From Cristatella mucedo (Eukaryota > Bryozoa > Phylactolaemata > Cristatellidae), in NCBI GenBank assembly GCA_009760855.2, contig WPIO01000017.1:1985501-2049500 (forward strand): 64,000 bases of DNA. The letters run 5' to 3'. Position 1 is the stretch's first letter. Each line of letters opens with the position of its first letter. Below are positions 48,576-61,000 of this stretch, piece by piece. Made by a program: the position numbers and the translations under genes. The notes beneath the pieces are model-generated. The model was not told the DNA's origin. It ran no database searches and saw only the letters and a list, made by a program, of their open reading frames with translations.

Positions 48576-49229
48576 CGGCTTCCACGTCCGGTCAGAACTC
48601 GGGCCGCAAACAAAGCGCTCGCACCTTGTGCTAGTCTCAGTAGCCGCCGAAGAATACCGGTGACGCCTGAGCCTTGTAGCACGGCTAGCGACTTGTAGGT
48701 GCTGCACCGATGTACGTTGTTATGACAGCAAAACCCTCACTAGTTCGGATAGCGCATAAAGCGTGTGATGTGCAGAGACATGAAGCCAGCAATACGCCGA
48801 CAGTGCAAATTACAGCACTCAACATTCCGCACGCAGCGCTAGTAATAAAACGGTATTGGTAAAAGCTCAACAATAGCCTGTATTCCGCAGCTGATACAAC
48901 CGGGTGACTTCCTGCTGACTCGCTTACAGCAGCTCACGCTCAGCGCTAGACTCACCGACCGATAGACCGTTGCTTCAAGAGCACGACTGCGATCAGGCAC
49001 AAGCCATATATTCCAGCCAGTTCATAAGCCACAATAATCACTAATATACTCAATAATCAATAGCAATAATCGTGCATAGTCGTAACGCCGAAGGCTCGGC
49101 GAGGTAAACTTGACCTGCCGCTTACCTAGCGGCGTAGCCTATCGCCTAATGCCGTTCGGTGCGCGCCTACGCGCAATAAGCTGGCCGCCACGAAATGAGC
49201 GTTTCTGGCGCTGACCTGCCTACCGTTAC

Positions 49230-50303
49230 TAAAGGGGTCGTGAGTCCGCGGCGTGAATTGGAAGCAAGACACACAAATTGGGGATTTTACTGAACTTTAT
49301 TCGCAAGCGCACAAAGTCGCTGAGCGTCTAGTTCAGCTTTATCTCCACACTCCTCGCACGTTCTCAACTGCACCAACACTCTTGCGGAGGGAATACTCCT
49401 CCACACTAAGCGCGACCCGGACCCTAAACCCTAACCGGTGAACTAGGAATCCGTTCCCACCTGTGCCGAGGGAATACCCCAAACACGCCAACTTGCACTC
49501 TTGCGGAGGGAATACTCCTCCTACACAGAAGCGCGAACCAGAGTCTAAACCCTACCCGGAGAACTAGAACTCGGTTTCCACCAGTGCGGCAGGAATACTC
49601 CACACACGCCAACTACGTCTAGCTCGCGCCGGCAAATCCCTATGCCGAGACCCCGTGCTAGCGCGCACACACAAAACACGAAAGAAACACAAAATGCCAG
49701 CTCGGGCGCGATACGACCGTATTCGGTGGAGTCCACCGAATCCTCCTAGCGCTGTCTCGTCCTGTTCCGTCAATCGCGGGCGAACAGACCGCCCTCCTTC
49801 CTCGCTTTCAGAGAAAACGAGTCCGACGGCGGAGCCGGACTAAAGACAGAAGACCAGAGACAAAAGACACGAGGCCAAGAGCGAGCGTCGCTCGACCCTT
49901 AAATACCTAGCTGGAACAATGGGCAAGAGCTTAGTGGTATTGGGCCCGGACACCTTGGCCCATTACAGAAAGGAATTACTACCGTCCCCAGGCCACTGGA
50001 AGGGCACCTCCGTCCAGCTTGAATGGCGAATGGGTTACAGAAGATTCTTTCTTGGAAAGAGGGAAGGCGGGGGTTGACAGGCCAGCCAACATCTATCAGC
50101 AGCTTCCGCGAGTATCGGACCAATTCTAAAGGCCGAATCGCCGCCGCTCGTCTCAGAGCTTCCTGGCCTGCTCCTAAGCGCTTCCTCTCTAACCGCACTG
50201 ACGCTCCTCTCTGGCTCACTGCTCCAGGACAAAGGGGCTCTAGCCGGCCGCCGAACAGCTCTTGTTCGCGCTAAAATTCAGCCAAAGCCAGCAGGGCGCT
50301 ACA
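49230..50303 (-). mobile_element. Possible LTR of a Gypsy-type element
   Basis: Read on the minus strand it starts TGTAGCGCCCTGCTGGC, an end style common in Gypsy LTRs, and about 1.0 kb later carries AATAAA (49296-49301) followed by AGTAAAATCCCCAATTTGTG. No second LTR, primer site or pol region was found, so this is a weak call. Confidence 0.3.
49370..49612. repeat. About 119-bp tandem repeat, two to three diverged copies
   Basis: CTCTTGCGGAGGGAATACTC occurs at about 49380 and 49499. Each copy also carries CTAAACCCTA and GAACTAG, and a third partial unit has GTGCGGCAGGAATACTCC. Confidence 0.85.
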
Positions 50304-51544
50304 TAGTTCTGCTCATAAGCCTCAGCTTATCGCGGCCCTCTCATAAGCGTCCTCATTCATCGACAAAGCTCAAGAGTTCTCAATCGAGGCTCAGCTGTCA
50401 AGTTCATAGTTCATAATCGCGCGGCGTTACAACGCGCAGGTAACAATGCCGACAGAGCAGGAACGCGGCAGCGACAAAGAGCGCTCATGCTTTAGCTTAT
50501 CATGTCCGCATCCATAATGAAGACAAGTCTATTCGACAGCGGGCGGTTGGTGGCGTTCAGGTGGTTACAGGCGTTCAACAGCGGCCATGACGTACACTGA
50601 CGGCTCTCCGGCCTCGAGCTCGCGTACCAACACCGAGTCCCGAATCAGAACTGCGTGCCTATCTCATGGCGTCGGCTATTAAGCAGCCTCAACCTTAGAC
50701 AATTGCATAATCGGTCCCTATCCGTTATAATTCAGAAGCCGCGAATAATGAACATCAGTCATAATCTGTCCGATTTAGCTCGTCGCCGTTTCAGCGCCGC
50801 TCGCACGCTCCACGCCCCGTGCAACCAGCGCTCCGCTATGCGCGCTATCCGGTGACTGCACGCTCCGCACGCTGGACTCCCAAATAATTCGCCACATATC
50901 AGTTCGCGCGCTCACTCCGCCTGCAGCTGCGCTTTCCGCTCGCCGCCCCAAACCCTCTAACGCCCCTAAGGCCAAGGATCAGTTACCTAAGCCGCCACCG
51001 CGTCCGTGACCTTATTCTGGCTGCCGGGCAGCCTGTTCGCAGCTGTCGCGCAAGTTCGGGGCCGCGCTACGGAAGTTGGCGACGCCTCTGGACGAGACGA
51101 AGCATTTGCGCCGCCGTCTTTCGTCGCTCCTGCTCTTTGGACCTTTCGCCGTGGCTTACAGTGGGTAGAGCAGGTGAAACTCGCGCCGCGAGGCGGAGAT
51201 CCCCGCTGACCCGGCGCCGCTATAGACGGCGCGCTCGTTGGCGTGCTTATACAAGCACCATCTTTAAAGAGTTGAGCGATACGAGCGAACACGTTGTCGG
51301 GTTCGATTTGCAGCTCTGTGGCGCTGCTGTGAGCGAAACTGCTCTTCGTGTGCTCGGATAGTGAGCTGCTTGAACAACTTCCTACCAGGCGTTGTCTGCG
51401 GCGCATATGCTGGGCGCAAACAGCTTTTCATGGTGGCGGCTCGCGTATGCAGCGTGCAGCTGTGCGCTTCGCACCGCCACCAGCGACGGGCAGCTTTTGC
51501 GGAAGCAGACTCGAGCTCATGCGTATAGTTTAGGCATCTGAACT

Positions 51545-51625
51545 TGTCAGAGAGTCAATTAGTACTAGAAAGACGTGTTCTTTTAGGGCGCCATTCAAAT
51601 GCCATTATTATTATTATCATTATTA
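51545..51625 (+). mobile_element. LINE tail fragment
   Basis: TAGAAAGACGTGTTCTTTTA, GGGCGCCATTCAAATGCC and ATT repeats. Confidence 0.6.
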
Positions 51626-52424
51626 CCACTCAATTTGAGGCGTCCCTGACTACGATTAACTGAGGAGGGAATAGCTAGCTATCTGCTTAGTTAGAGCTTC
51701 AGCAGCGGTAACCGGGCACCGGGCGGTTGCGACAGCGATAGATTAAGCTGCCTTTACATCCGGTTTATTCCAAGCATTTCATTAAGAAGAGTCAGTCATT
51801 AGATAGTCTCGAGAGCAGTTGCGTGACAGCGTACCGCACAAATTGAGAAAGAGCATTTGCCCTCACTCGCTACACACAATAAGTAGACATTACCGTATAT
51901 TTTCTTCAACCTTTTGGCTTATCAGACTGCTGCAAAGTCGTTGGGGTGCCGGCTCTGACCCATCTCACATGCACGTAAAATTCCTGCTATGCCTATATTT
52001 TGCATGGACGCGTTGTTAAGTCGATCGATAGGAGAGACTGCGTGCTGGCGGCGCTTGGTTTCCCTCGAGGTTTCCGTGACTCGAGTCCCACTCAAATCTT
52101 CTTGGCTTTTTATTCGACCTAAAAAGTGGCCTTATTTTGCATACTCCTGAGTAGCTTCTCAAGTCGGGATGCCGGATGGTGACTAATCCATAGCTTTCCG
52201 AATTGAGGAGCAGGTGTACTCATTGTGCACTGTTTGTATGGATTATGACAAATATAAGTTTACCGGCTCTCTGGTCGGGCTGGGTGCCGAGTTTCCATCC
52301 GCATTACTTCCATGTGCCTTTTGTCATTTCCCTGTGGTCCAAGCTAGCTAGATCTTGTATTGCAAAAGTCACTTGCGTCATACTCTCTTGGTCTTCGCGA
52401 ACATGTTGGCCTTGGTGTCTTTTT

Positions 52425-52632
52425 ACATTCACTCTTGATACTGGTAGACTTGCATGCCGACCCTGTGCACGTCACCCCTAACCGTGTTAGTCGTGCTGTT
52501 TATTGAGCATGCTACCACAAACCATTCGATCGTGCTTCCTTTGCAGCAAATTTAAAAGTGCCTAGAAAGAGATTGAGTTCTCAGAGGGCGCCATATCAAA
52601 TGTATTATTATTGTTATTATTATTATTAGAAT
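52425..52632 (+). mobile_element. LINE 3' end
   Basis: GCATGCCGACCCTGTGCACG, TCACCCCTAACCGTGTTAG, hairpin GTGCCTAGAAAGAGATTGAG and an ATT tail. Confidence 0.85.
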
Positions 52633-53594
52633 GGCCTCGTTTTTAGCCCCATGCCCTGATGCCATATTTGACGGGTCGTTTCAAGCTAGAATTTCGTTTT
52701 ATAATTTCATGATTGTCGTGTAACTTCGTGTCGTTGATCTGTGGTTCTGATGGTGATGGTCTGATTCCTGGTTTTTTAAATGCATTGCTATTTGTACTCA
52801 TTATTGCCATCTCCATCGGCCAGGTGGTAATATTGCTGTTAGAACAGGCACTCGAAGGCCTGTAGACTTGTATGAGGCATAAGTGGCCGCTTGTTTATTC
52901 TAGGCCTTTAGCTCTTGTTTTTTACACGAGATGGCTGGACTTTTGCTTGTATCGAGATTCGTTGCAAGTGTGGCTGACAGGGTTGTGGCAATGAAGCTGC
53001 CCTCTCTCCTTCTCTTCCTTTGCAGCCGTATTGCATGCTGCTGTCTGCTACATTTGAGCTGACTCGTGTAAGGTCAAGGTTCAGCGCTCCCTTTTTGGAG
53101 GTCCAGCAACCTGACGAATTCCTGACTAGGCCCTTGTTAGCTGAAGTGATGAGAGTGACTTTCTTCTGCCAGCAGCAATAAGCTACACCACGGTCTTGGC
53201 CTATGACTCCCACAATGCTGTGATACCTGTAGCTAAGCTTAAACCAGAGCATTTTCTATTGCACACTCGGAGCCTGAGTGGTTTTTTGTGTACCCCACTG
53301 GTCAACACCCCACACTTCTCAAAACATCGCTGGATTCTGTGTGTACTCTAGTGAACGTTTGGAGTCGAGACACCTGGGAACTTGAGGCTGCCTAATCATG
53401 TGACTTGTAATGGGCATGCCAGTAGCCAGCATAGGAAGATTGGAGTCGTGTGGGCCCAATTCGTGGAATTAGTTGGCTGCTTCTTGGTAATAGATAGGAG
53501 ACTTCTGAGGCAGCCGACTAATCAAAGACAGACCCTAAAAGCAAAGTGGAGCAGACTGCAGGAATGTACTGCTAGGAAAATACCTACTCCCTTG

Positions 53595-54598
53595 ATGCAT
53601 GTATTGTCGACATTTGCACTTTGATGGCAACAAACTTTCTCAAGCTGAATGACAATAAAGCCAGCTTATACATTATGGGCAAACTTAGGGCTACCCCGGA
53701 ATAGGAAACCTTTCATAATGACTCGGCTAGCATATCTCCTGTTGCAAAAACACAAAATCTGAGTGTCTTTTTCCAAAGCGACCATTCACTAGATGACCAC
53801 TTCAGCTCCACACACAAGCCTGCCTACTTTCACCTACTTAACATTGCAAAACATTAGGCCTGCTTAGACTGGGATACTACATCCAAGTTGGTCCACTCAC
53901 TTGTGACATCCCGTCTCGACTTCTGTAGCTCACTACGTGCTGGTCTTCCTGCCTAGGCAGTAACGTGCTTGCAGTTGCTGCAAACTCTGCAGTCTATCTG
54001 CTTGTCTATCGTAAAAGTCAGTTGCCGAAGTACACCACCTCTCACCAACCTGCACTGGCTCCCCTGTCACGCAGCATATCACTATTGTACTAGACGAACT
54101 ACTTCCTATTCAGGCTAGGCATCGTATTACCCACTGTGCTGACTGCTTAAGTCATTTAGCTGTTTATTTCGTGCCTTTAGATCACATGCTCCCAGAGCCT
54201 GAAACTTACTCCCGCATGACATCGGGGCATCCCCTGACTTGCCGACACTTAAGCGTAGGCTAAAAGCGCACTTGCTCTTCGGAGTCTTAGCATAGGTCCC
54301 TGCGAAGTGTCCTTTGAGCTGGTTTGGTCTGGTGGTTAAGGTGCTAGCCCCGACCAAGGTCTGACTGAGGTCGTGGGCTCGAGCCCCGAGGCATATGTGA
54401 AGCGCCTGAATAGAGATTAAGTTCTCTTGGGGCGCTATATAAATGAATTATATTTTGTGTGCTCATGCACGTGCTTAGGCTGTGCATGTTGTCACTAACC
54501 ATAATGGCCTGCTTCCTTTACAGCATATGTCAAATGCCTAGAAAGAGATTTAGTTCTCTGAGGGTGTGATGCAGGTTTATTATTATTTTTAAAGCTGT
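53595..54598 (+). mobile_element. Degenerate LINE split by SINE-A
   Basis: Remnants of MATNFLKLNDNKA, the MGKLRAT and LHWL segments and the WNLLPHDI-like C-terminus; the 3' UTR resumes after SINE-A (54313-54453) and ends in the hairpin at about 54540-54575. Confidence 0.82.
54313..54453 (+). mobile_element. SINE-A nested in a LINE
   Basis: GAGCTGGTTTGGTCTGGTGG, TTAAGGTGCTAGCCCCGACC, GAGGTCGTGGGCTCGAGCCC, GTGAAGCGCCTGAATAGAGA, TTGGGGCGCTATATAAATGA. Confidence 0.9.
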
Positions 54599-54689
54599 CT
54601 TACAGCAGGCTGCTGGCTCTAAGTAAAGTTACCCACATTTTACATTTTAAATTACACGATGCCTTCGATAGCGCTTATGCTGTTTACTT

Positions 54690-55025
54690 ACTGGGGCTGT
54701 CCAACTAAAAGGACTTGTCGTTGGTTGAGCCTCCACTGTCAAGCCGGCCTACTTTCAGACACAATCAGGGCGCAGATTAGACAAGAACGTGACTGCCAAA
54801 CTGCTTATAGGGCGATTGTGACATCACATCTAGATTGTTGTAATCCCTTTCTTCATGACTCGCGGTCAGTGCCCTTAATCGTGTGCAACTGGTGCAAAAA
54901 CTCAGCAGCTCGGCTGGTCTGTCATCAAAGGGTGTCGCTGCCATATCACACCCGTTCTCTCTGAGCCTCACTGACTTCCTATCAAGCATCCAACCGACTT
55001 CAGTCATACGAGGACTACTGTAGAT
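54690..55025 (+). mobile_element. Degenerate LINE RT fragment
   Basis: Translated pieces recall the AYFQLHNI..IRA, TSHLDCCN and VQLVQKLSSSAGL segments of the main LINE, with frameshifts. Confidence 0.65.
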
Positions 55026-55184
55026 CGCACCAGTCGCTCTTAGCAAAGGCCAAGTCTAGCTTCTATAACAGCATTGTTGAATCACAGATGCACAATCCAA
55101 AAATGCTGGTGTCGACGATCAACCATCTCCTTAACCGATCCCAAGTTAGCTCCTTAACCCAATGATCCCTGTGATGATCTAGCT

Positions 55185-55680
55185 CAGAGGTCGGCAAACG
55201 TTTCGGGCAAGTAGGTCATTTCAGGAGGTCAAGAAGGCACACTAGGCCAGAAGAAACCACGCCCACTCTGCCCGACCAGGACTGGGCGTATGGGCTACGC
55301 CGACTTTATACTGCGAAACTCGCGAAGCAAAATCAAGCACAATAACAGCTCTCAATTCAAAGCAAAAAGCGGTCGAGAGACGGCTCATGCCTCGAAAACT
55401 TGTTAGTTGGCTTTATATTGCAAAACTCGCGAAGCAAAATCAAGCACAATAACAGTTAGTTCTCAATTCAAAGAAAAAAGCGGCCGAGAGACGGCTCATG
55501 CCTCGAAAATTTGTTAGTTGGGATACTCGTAAGTCAAAGTACCTCTATAGTGAAGGAGAAGAAAACCATGACAACTCAATTGGGCCGGATCCACGAATAA
55601 ATAACTTGGGAGCCGCTAGGCCGGACTGGAGCACTAGCTAAGCCGGATCTAGCCTAAAGGCCGGAGTTTGCCGACCTCTG
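55185..55680. mobile_element. Complete non-autonomous hAT element
   Basis: Terminal inverted repeats CAGAGGTCGGCAAAC and GTTTGCCGACCTCTG are perfect over 15 bp. Flanks show an 8-bp duplication with two mismatches (ATCTAGCT at 55177, ATCTAGTG at 55681), the hAT hallmark. The interior has a tandem duplication of about 107 bp (from 55316 and from 55421) and no coding capacity. Confidence 0.9.
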
Positions 55681-55739
55681 ATCTAGTGATCGCTTCTCTA
55701 GCTTCTTTGTCCAGAAGATAGACAAGATAAGGGGGTCTA

Positions 55740-57106
55740 TCCCTGCAATGGCAGTGTCCCCTAGAATGATGTCCCTCCATTATTTACTGCACCTCGACGT
55801 CTACATTCAAGGTCACTAGTGACCTTGTCCTGAAGTTCATATCCCAATCAAAGAAGACAACTAGCCATCTAGACCCTATTCCCACTGTCCTGCTTCTACG
55901 ATGAATTGATCTGCTGCTGCCATGCATAACTAACATCATTAATATGTCATTAGCCTCAGGTCATATCCCAGCACCTCTCAAAAAGGCTGTAGTCAAGCCA
56001 CTACTCATGAAAGCAGCACTAGACCAAGAGAACTTGAGCAATTTCCACCAAGTCTCCTTCTACCTTTCAAATCAAAGACATGGGAACGAGTCGTAGCAGA
56101 CCAGCTGAACTCATATATTGAAACTTCAAACCTTGCTAGTAAGATCCAGTCTGGTTTTAGAGCTAATCACTCCACAGAGTCAGCATTGCTTCGGGTGTAC
56201 AACGACCTACTTAGGAATGCAGACATGGGTAGAGTATCTCCGCTTGTTTTGCTCGATTTTTCGGCAGCTTTTGATTCTATTGATCAACAAGTCCTTCTTG
56301 AGCACCTCTCATCTCGCCTGGGCTTTACTGGCACTGCATTGCAAGGGTTCAGGTCCTATCTCAGCTACATAACATTGCTAAAATTTGGGCTTGTTAGACA
56401 GAGATACCACCTCTAAGTTCGTCCATGCATTTGTGACATCCCGTGTTGACTTCTTTAACTCACTGCTTGCTGGTCTATCGCCTTGCAATCAGGCACTTAT
56501 AGCTAGTGCAAAACTCTGCAGGTAGGCTTGTCTGTCGTGAGCGTCACGGTTGCCACATCACTTCACTTCTTGCTGACCTGCACTGGCTCCCAGTCAAGCA
56601 ATACATCGACTTCAAGGTTTTGTCACTCACCTTTAGATCCCTTCATTCTTTTACTTCTGCCTACCTATCAGATCTACTACCCCACAAGGCTAAGCATCAT
56701 ACCACCTGCTTTTTGGAATCGAACTGTTTACCTATACCTCGTACAAACCACAAATCCTTTGGAGACCAAGCCTTTAGTTCGTATGCTCCCAAAGCCCTGA
56801 ACTCACTCCTGACTTGCTTTACGACATCTCCTGACGACCAGGTTTAAAAAGAAATTTGAACGCATTTATTTATGACAACATTTAGCGGATCGCTGTGATT
56901 CGTCCTTTATGTGCTTATGTGTGCTGAGACTGTTGCATGCTGCCACTAACCACACTTGCATGCTGACCTTATGCATATCACCCCTAACCATGTTATTCTT
57001 GTTGTTTATTGAGCATGCTACCACTAACCATTCGATCGTGCTTCCTTTGCAGCAAATGTAAAGTGGCTAGAAAGAGATTGAGTTTCTGAGGGTGCTTAAT
57101 CAAGTG

Positions 57107-57135
<29 letters not shown>
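55740..57135 (+). mobile_element. CR1/L2-like LINE, internally deleted
   Basis: RT pieces in order: the PIPTVLLLRWID region, SGFRANHSTESALLRVYNDL, LLRNADMGRVSPLVLLDFSA (motif A, FDSIDQ), then a jump to HNIAKIWAC and LHWLPVKQYIDFKVLSLTFR, ending with 3' UTR, hairpin and TTATT tail. YADD-containing sequence is deleted. Confidence 0.9.
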
Positions 57136-57139
<4 letters not shown>

Positions 57140-57149
57140 CGATTCTCTC

Positions 57150-57420
57150 TGTGGCTTACATGTCTTATCAGTGGCTCGCACCAGCCTACCTAATAGACGT
57201 CCAGCTGTAGCACTGCTGCTCCTCGGCTTACGGTCTTCTCACAGTCTCTCTCACGCTAAATTGAAAGTTTTTGGTGATCGGTCCTTTGCGTAAATCTGGA
57301 GCTCGCTCCGGCTGCTGTCATTGCCAGCACCTGCAATGATTTTGCATCAAGTTCCAGCTAAAGATGCATTAAGTTCCAGCTAAAGACGCATCTGGTTCGC
57401 TCAGCTATCCTTTCACCCAA
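57150..57420 (+). mobile_element. LINE C-terminal remnant, other family
   Basis: Degenerate KLKVFGDRSFA and LKTHLVRS-like peptides resemble a LINE RT tail. A short direct repeat, AAGTTCCAGCTAAAGA, occurs at about 57350 and 57370. Confidence 0.5.
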
Positions 57421-57743
57421 CTTTTCTTGCATGCTATCGTATGCTTTGAGTACCTACATGTGCCCGATTCAGTACATGCTGCTAACGAGCAGTTCGAAAT
57501 GTCATCTTATGTGCTTTGTATGTTTGTCAATGCGTTATACTTACGTGCATTTGCATGCTGTTCTGAGCTTGATACCGTGCATGTCATCAACCGTGGGTTA
57601 TTGCTTCTCTTGCAACAAGTTGCAATGCGCTCGCATAGCGACTTGGTTCATTCAGGGTGCTATATTCAAAGACACGATTATTATTCTTGCCTTTTTTCCA
57701 AAGTTGCTTCCTTTATATTTGTGGTAGTGAGCGCCGACGAGTG

Positions 57744-58088
57744 ATGGTGTTGATCGAAGGCATCGGTGATGAGGTGATCGTCACACTTAGTGTTGGCTTA
57801 GCTGTTGTGCTGGTCTTACTTGCCTGGTGGTCGACACACGTGCCTGATCTAAGATGGCCGAGAGTGATCCAGTGGCAAGTTGTCGTTTCCCGCGAAGTCA
57901 GTCCTCAAAGCGCCTTGGCCGAGCAGTTCACGGTTACAGCTAGAGAAGACGAGCATGATGTTACCACACCAATCGTCGTTGGACCTTCTCCAGCGGTTTC
58001 AGCAGTGCGTCCTGCCTCCGGCGCAGCATCTGCTTTGACACCGGATGTTGAATCCTCTAACGTTAGTCATGCAGTCGAACCGCTGCGT
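57744..58088 (+). CDS. TMUB1: TMUB exon 1
   Basis: ATG at 57744 is preceded by GAGTG and begins MVLIEG, the family start. The end is inferred: donor GTGCGC at 58089 gives phase 0 to match exon 2. A stronger-looking GTGAGA at 58101 has the wrong phase. Confidence 0.8.
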
Positions 58089-61000
58089 GTGCGCTTGCTG
58101 TGAGACAGCTGTCTGCTCTATTTGGTGCACGACAGGATCGCCTTTGAGCCGATACCTTTTCGTGTTTACCTTTGATCAGGTCGTGTCCCAAGACACGGAA
58201 GGTGGTACAACTGGCGCTGCTGCTGCGGCTAGTGCCACAGATGCTGCTGTGGCCGCAGTCCAAACGTCGGGCCCTAGCGATCAGAGCAGGCCAGTTGCAG
58301 ATATTGCAGACGTAGCCGGGCCCATCGCAGGGGCCATCATCGAAGCTCAGCCGATTGCCGAGCAGCATGAGCTAAGGAGAAGGAGATGTAACTTCTTCAG
58401 TGGTCAAATACCGAGTGCGAATGATGAGGTTGGTAGCAGTGGCAGTGCTGCTGCAGCCGCCCCTGTACTGGCCGCCGACCTTACCAGCTCCGGCAGTGAG
58501 TCGCTGGGTCAGGGCAACGACTGCAGCAGCCCGTCCTCGGCGGCCACTGCTCTATCGGTCCTCGACAATGGCAGCGACTTCACCGGCAACGATGGCTCTA
58601 AGATACGAATCCGTCTGCGCTACCTTACGGAAACCGAGAGGCTGGTGCTCGCCTGTCCATCGACGACAGTGATGTCTTTTAAAAGGCAAGTGTTGCCGTT
58701 GCCAATTCAAGCACCTGTGCTGTATGCAGTCATCTTCGGAGGTCAGGTGGTGAGAACGCCCGAGGCACCATCAAGCCTTCCTCGGGGGCCGAGCATCTGT
58801 ATAGAAGATAATCCAGACAACCACCGTGCCGCTCTACGGTTGCTTGAGTTTGGCTACTACCTGTTGCACTTCCTCTCTTGCTACCACTCGACCGCCGATT
58901 GCTTTTGATCAGTGGTTGGACACAGTGGCACACTTTCGGTTGCTTGCCAAAAGCGGTGCAAGCTTCTCGTGGCCCCAGAGCTCTGTCAGATGCAGTGCCT
59001 GCTGCTCAACCTCGCTCGTGACCCCACTCTCGGTTGTTTCGGAGTTTGTGCGCATCTGCGGTGAACTGCAATAGTACTGGACATTGCATGAATTAATTAC
59101 ATTGCGGGCGAACAGGGACTTGGCCTTGATAGGCAGCGCTAGCGCACTAAGGATGCGTTTTTTTAAGGCTCCTGACACAGTGCCGTCCGACCCCAAACTC
59201 GGTATGACAGACGGATAACCACCGACTACATCATAAGTAGCACTTACTTGCACACTGGCTCGGCAGGCGCTTGACTGCGAGCGACCACGCAGGATGTAGA
59301 CACGATCTTGCTTACAGTGCCAAGCCGTCTCTGAAAGCCACTGCCCGGATCACCGTCCTCGACGAGGACGAAGTGCAGCTCAATCGACTACGGTTTTTAC
59401 CAAACACCTTGCTTCTCCAACTGATATCGTAGCATTTGAGAAAAAGAACTGTGTACCATATTGCCCCCAGAGTTGAAACACATTGCTGCCGCCGACAGCT
59501 GAAGCAGAAGTTCTAGGAACTCGGCTTTATCACTGACGAAACGTGTTGGGTCGGCTTGCAAAGCTGGAAGTAGAGCCGATGGTACATTAAGCCACACATC
59601 AGTGCTAATCACAGGATGTGCAGCTAAAGAAGCAAGGGGAGTCTTTCCTGACCTTGGGTCTTAGCCTATGTAGTGAAGGTGTTCGTACTTCACGACGACC
59701 GAAATTGTGAGTTGTAGTCGTGCAGCAATCATTTATGGTCTTCCTGCTAGCTTTGGTAGCCTCTGCGGATGCTCTGCATCATCCATGCATCAGCTGAATC
59801 AGCGATGCTGAACCAGCGAGCTGCTGATCATGCTTCGAGCGAGATGCTTGGCTGCTGAATCAGCTCCGACCTTTGACCACTTTTTTTTACTCCCTCCGAC
59901 TGGCTTCCAAGATTAAAGACTGCTTGTCGATGTCATTGCAGAGGTTGATTGTCTGAGCTGCGTTGGTATGGGGTTCCCGATAGTGAGTAATCTGGTTGGC
60001 AAACGAGGGAGTCTGCCCACTACCATGCCCAGGCGAGTCGACCGGACTGCCACCGTTAATAAGGAGCGCCGGTCATAAGGAGCGTTGGAGGTCATGCATT
60101 CATTAAATTTGTAGCGATCGCCCTACTTCCTGCATTTCCTTGGCTGGATAGGTTTCATTATCCATTCGATATCATACCAGATATCCATTCGATATCCTAC
60201 CAGACCATTATACATTCCATTCGATATCCTACCAGAACGGCTGAGAACAACAATCGGCCTGGCCGATCGTGTTCAATCCGTGTCGTGTGGAGGTCATGTC
60301 TCATACAGCAGACCATTCACCTGTGAGAGTTCCGCGAAATTCAGCCACGTGTCTCCTTTGCTGAAGGAGCTGCAGTAGCTCCCTGACGATCAATGGATAC
60401 AGAAAAGTATTCTTACTCAGACACACAAGGCTCTACAGGGCAGGTTTCCATCATACTTAGCCAAACGGCTGCACCAATTTCAGCCATCTCATACCATCAG
60501 CTCCTCTGTAGAAAGTAAACCATCATACTTAGCCAAACGGCTGCACCCATTTCAGCCATCTCATACCATCAGCTCCTCTGTAGAAAGTAAATTAGCTTTT
60601 CCATTTCTATGGTTAAAGACTATCGACAGAAGCTTTTCCCATTGAAGTCCTAGGCTGTGCTACTCACTTTCACAATTCCTATGAGTCATCTTATCTCCTG
60701 CTGCCGACTGCGGCAGATCCTTTCCAGCAGCGGTCCTGAGCTTCTACTTCCATGCTACCCAGACCTCGGCTAACCTTGTGACTCAGCTGTGGTTCTCACT
60801 TTCTCTTTGTTGCATGAGATTAAGTCTGTTGGTCTACCACGTGAGCGACGAAAGGGGCTTAGGATCTGAGTACCCTGTAGAAAACTCCCCATCAGAACAC
60901 CCACCCAGTCTGTGTGGCTTTGTGCAGTTACAGACATAGATTCGTCACGTGACATCCTCCTAGGGGGGGCATGGAGAGTTGTTATTGAATAGGTGTTTTT

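Larger units (their letters stand above)
48900..51540. other. Atypical GC-rich, CpG-rich block
   Basis: Composition differs from the AT-leaning flanks. It contains an LTR-like segment (49230-50303) and a minisatellite (49370-49612). Open frames at 50.99-51.41 kb on the minus strand and at 51.35-51.53 kb on the plus strand show no domain I recognise. Confidence 0.4.
51541..57743. other. Intergenic upstream of TMUB, repeat-rich
   Basis: A succession of degenerate LINEs, a nested SINE-A and a complete hAT element. No gene is seen at 52.63-53.59 kb. Confidence 0.6.

Noticed and set aside
49420-49560. Interstitial telomeric repeat (CTAAACCCTA)
   Set aside because: The motif appears only as part of a longer 119-bp unit and not as a perfect hexamer or heptamer run.
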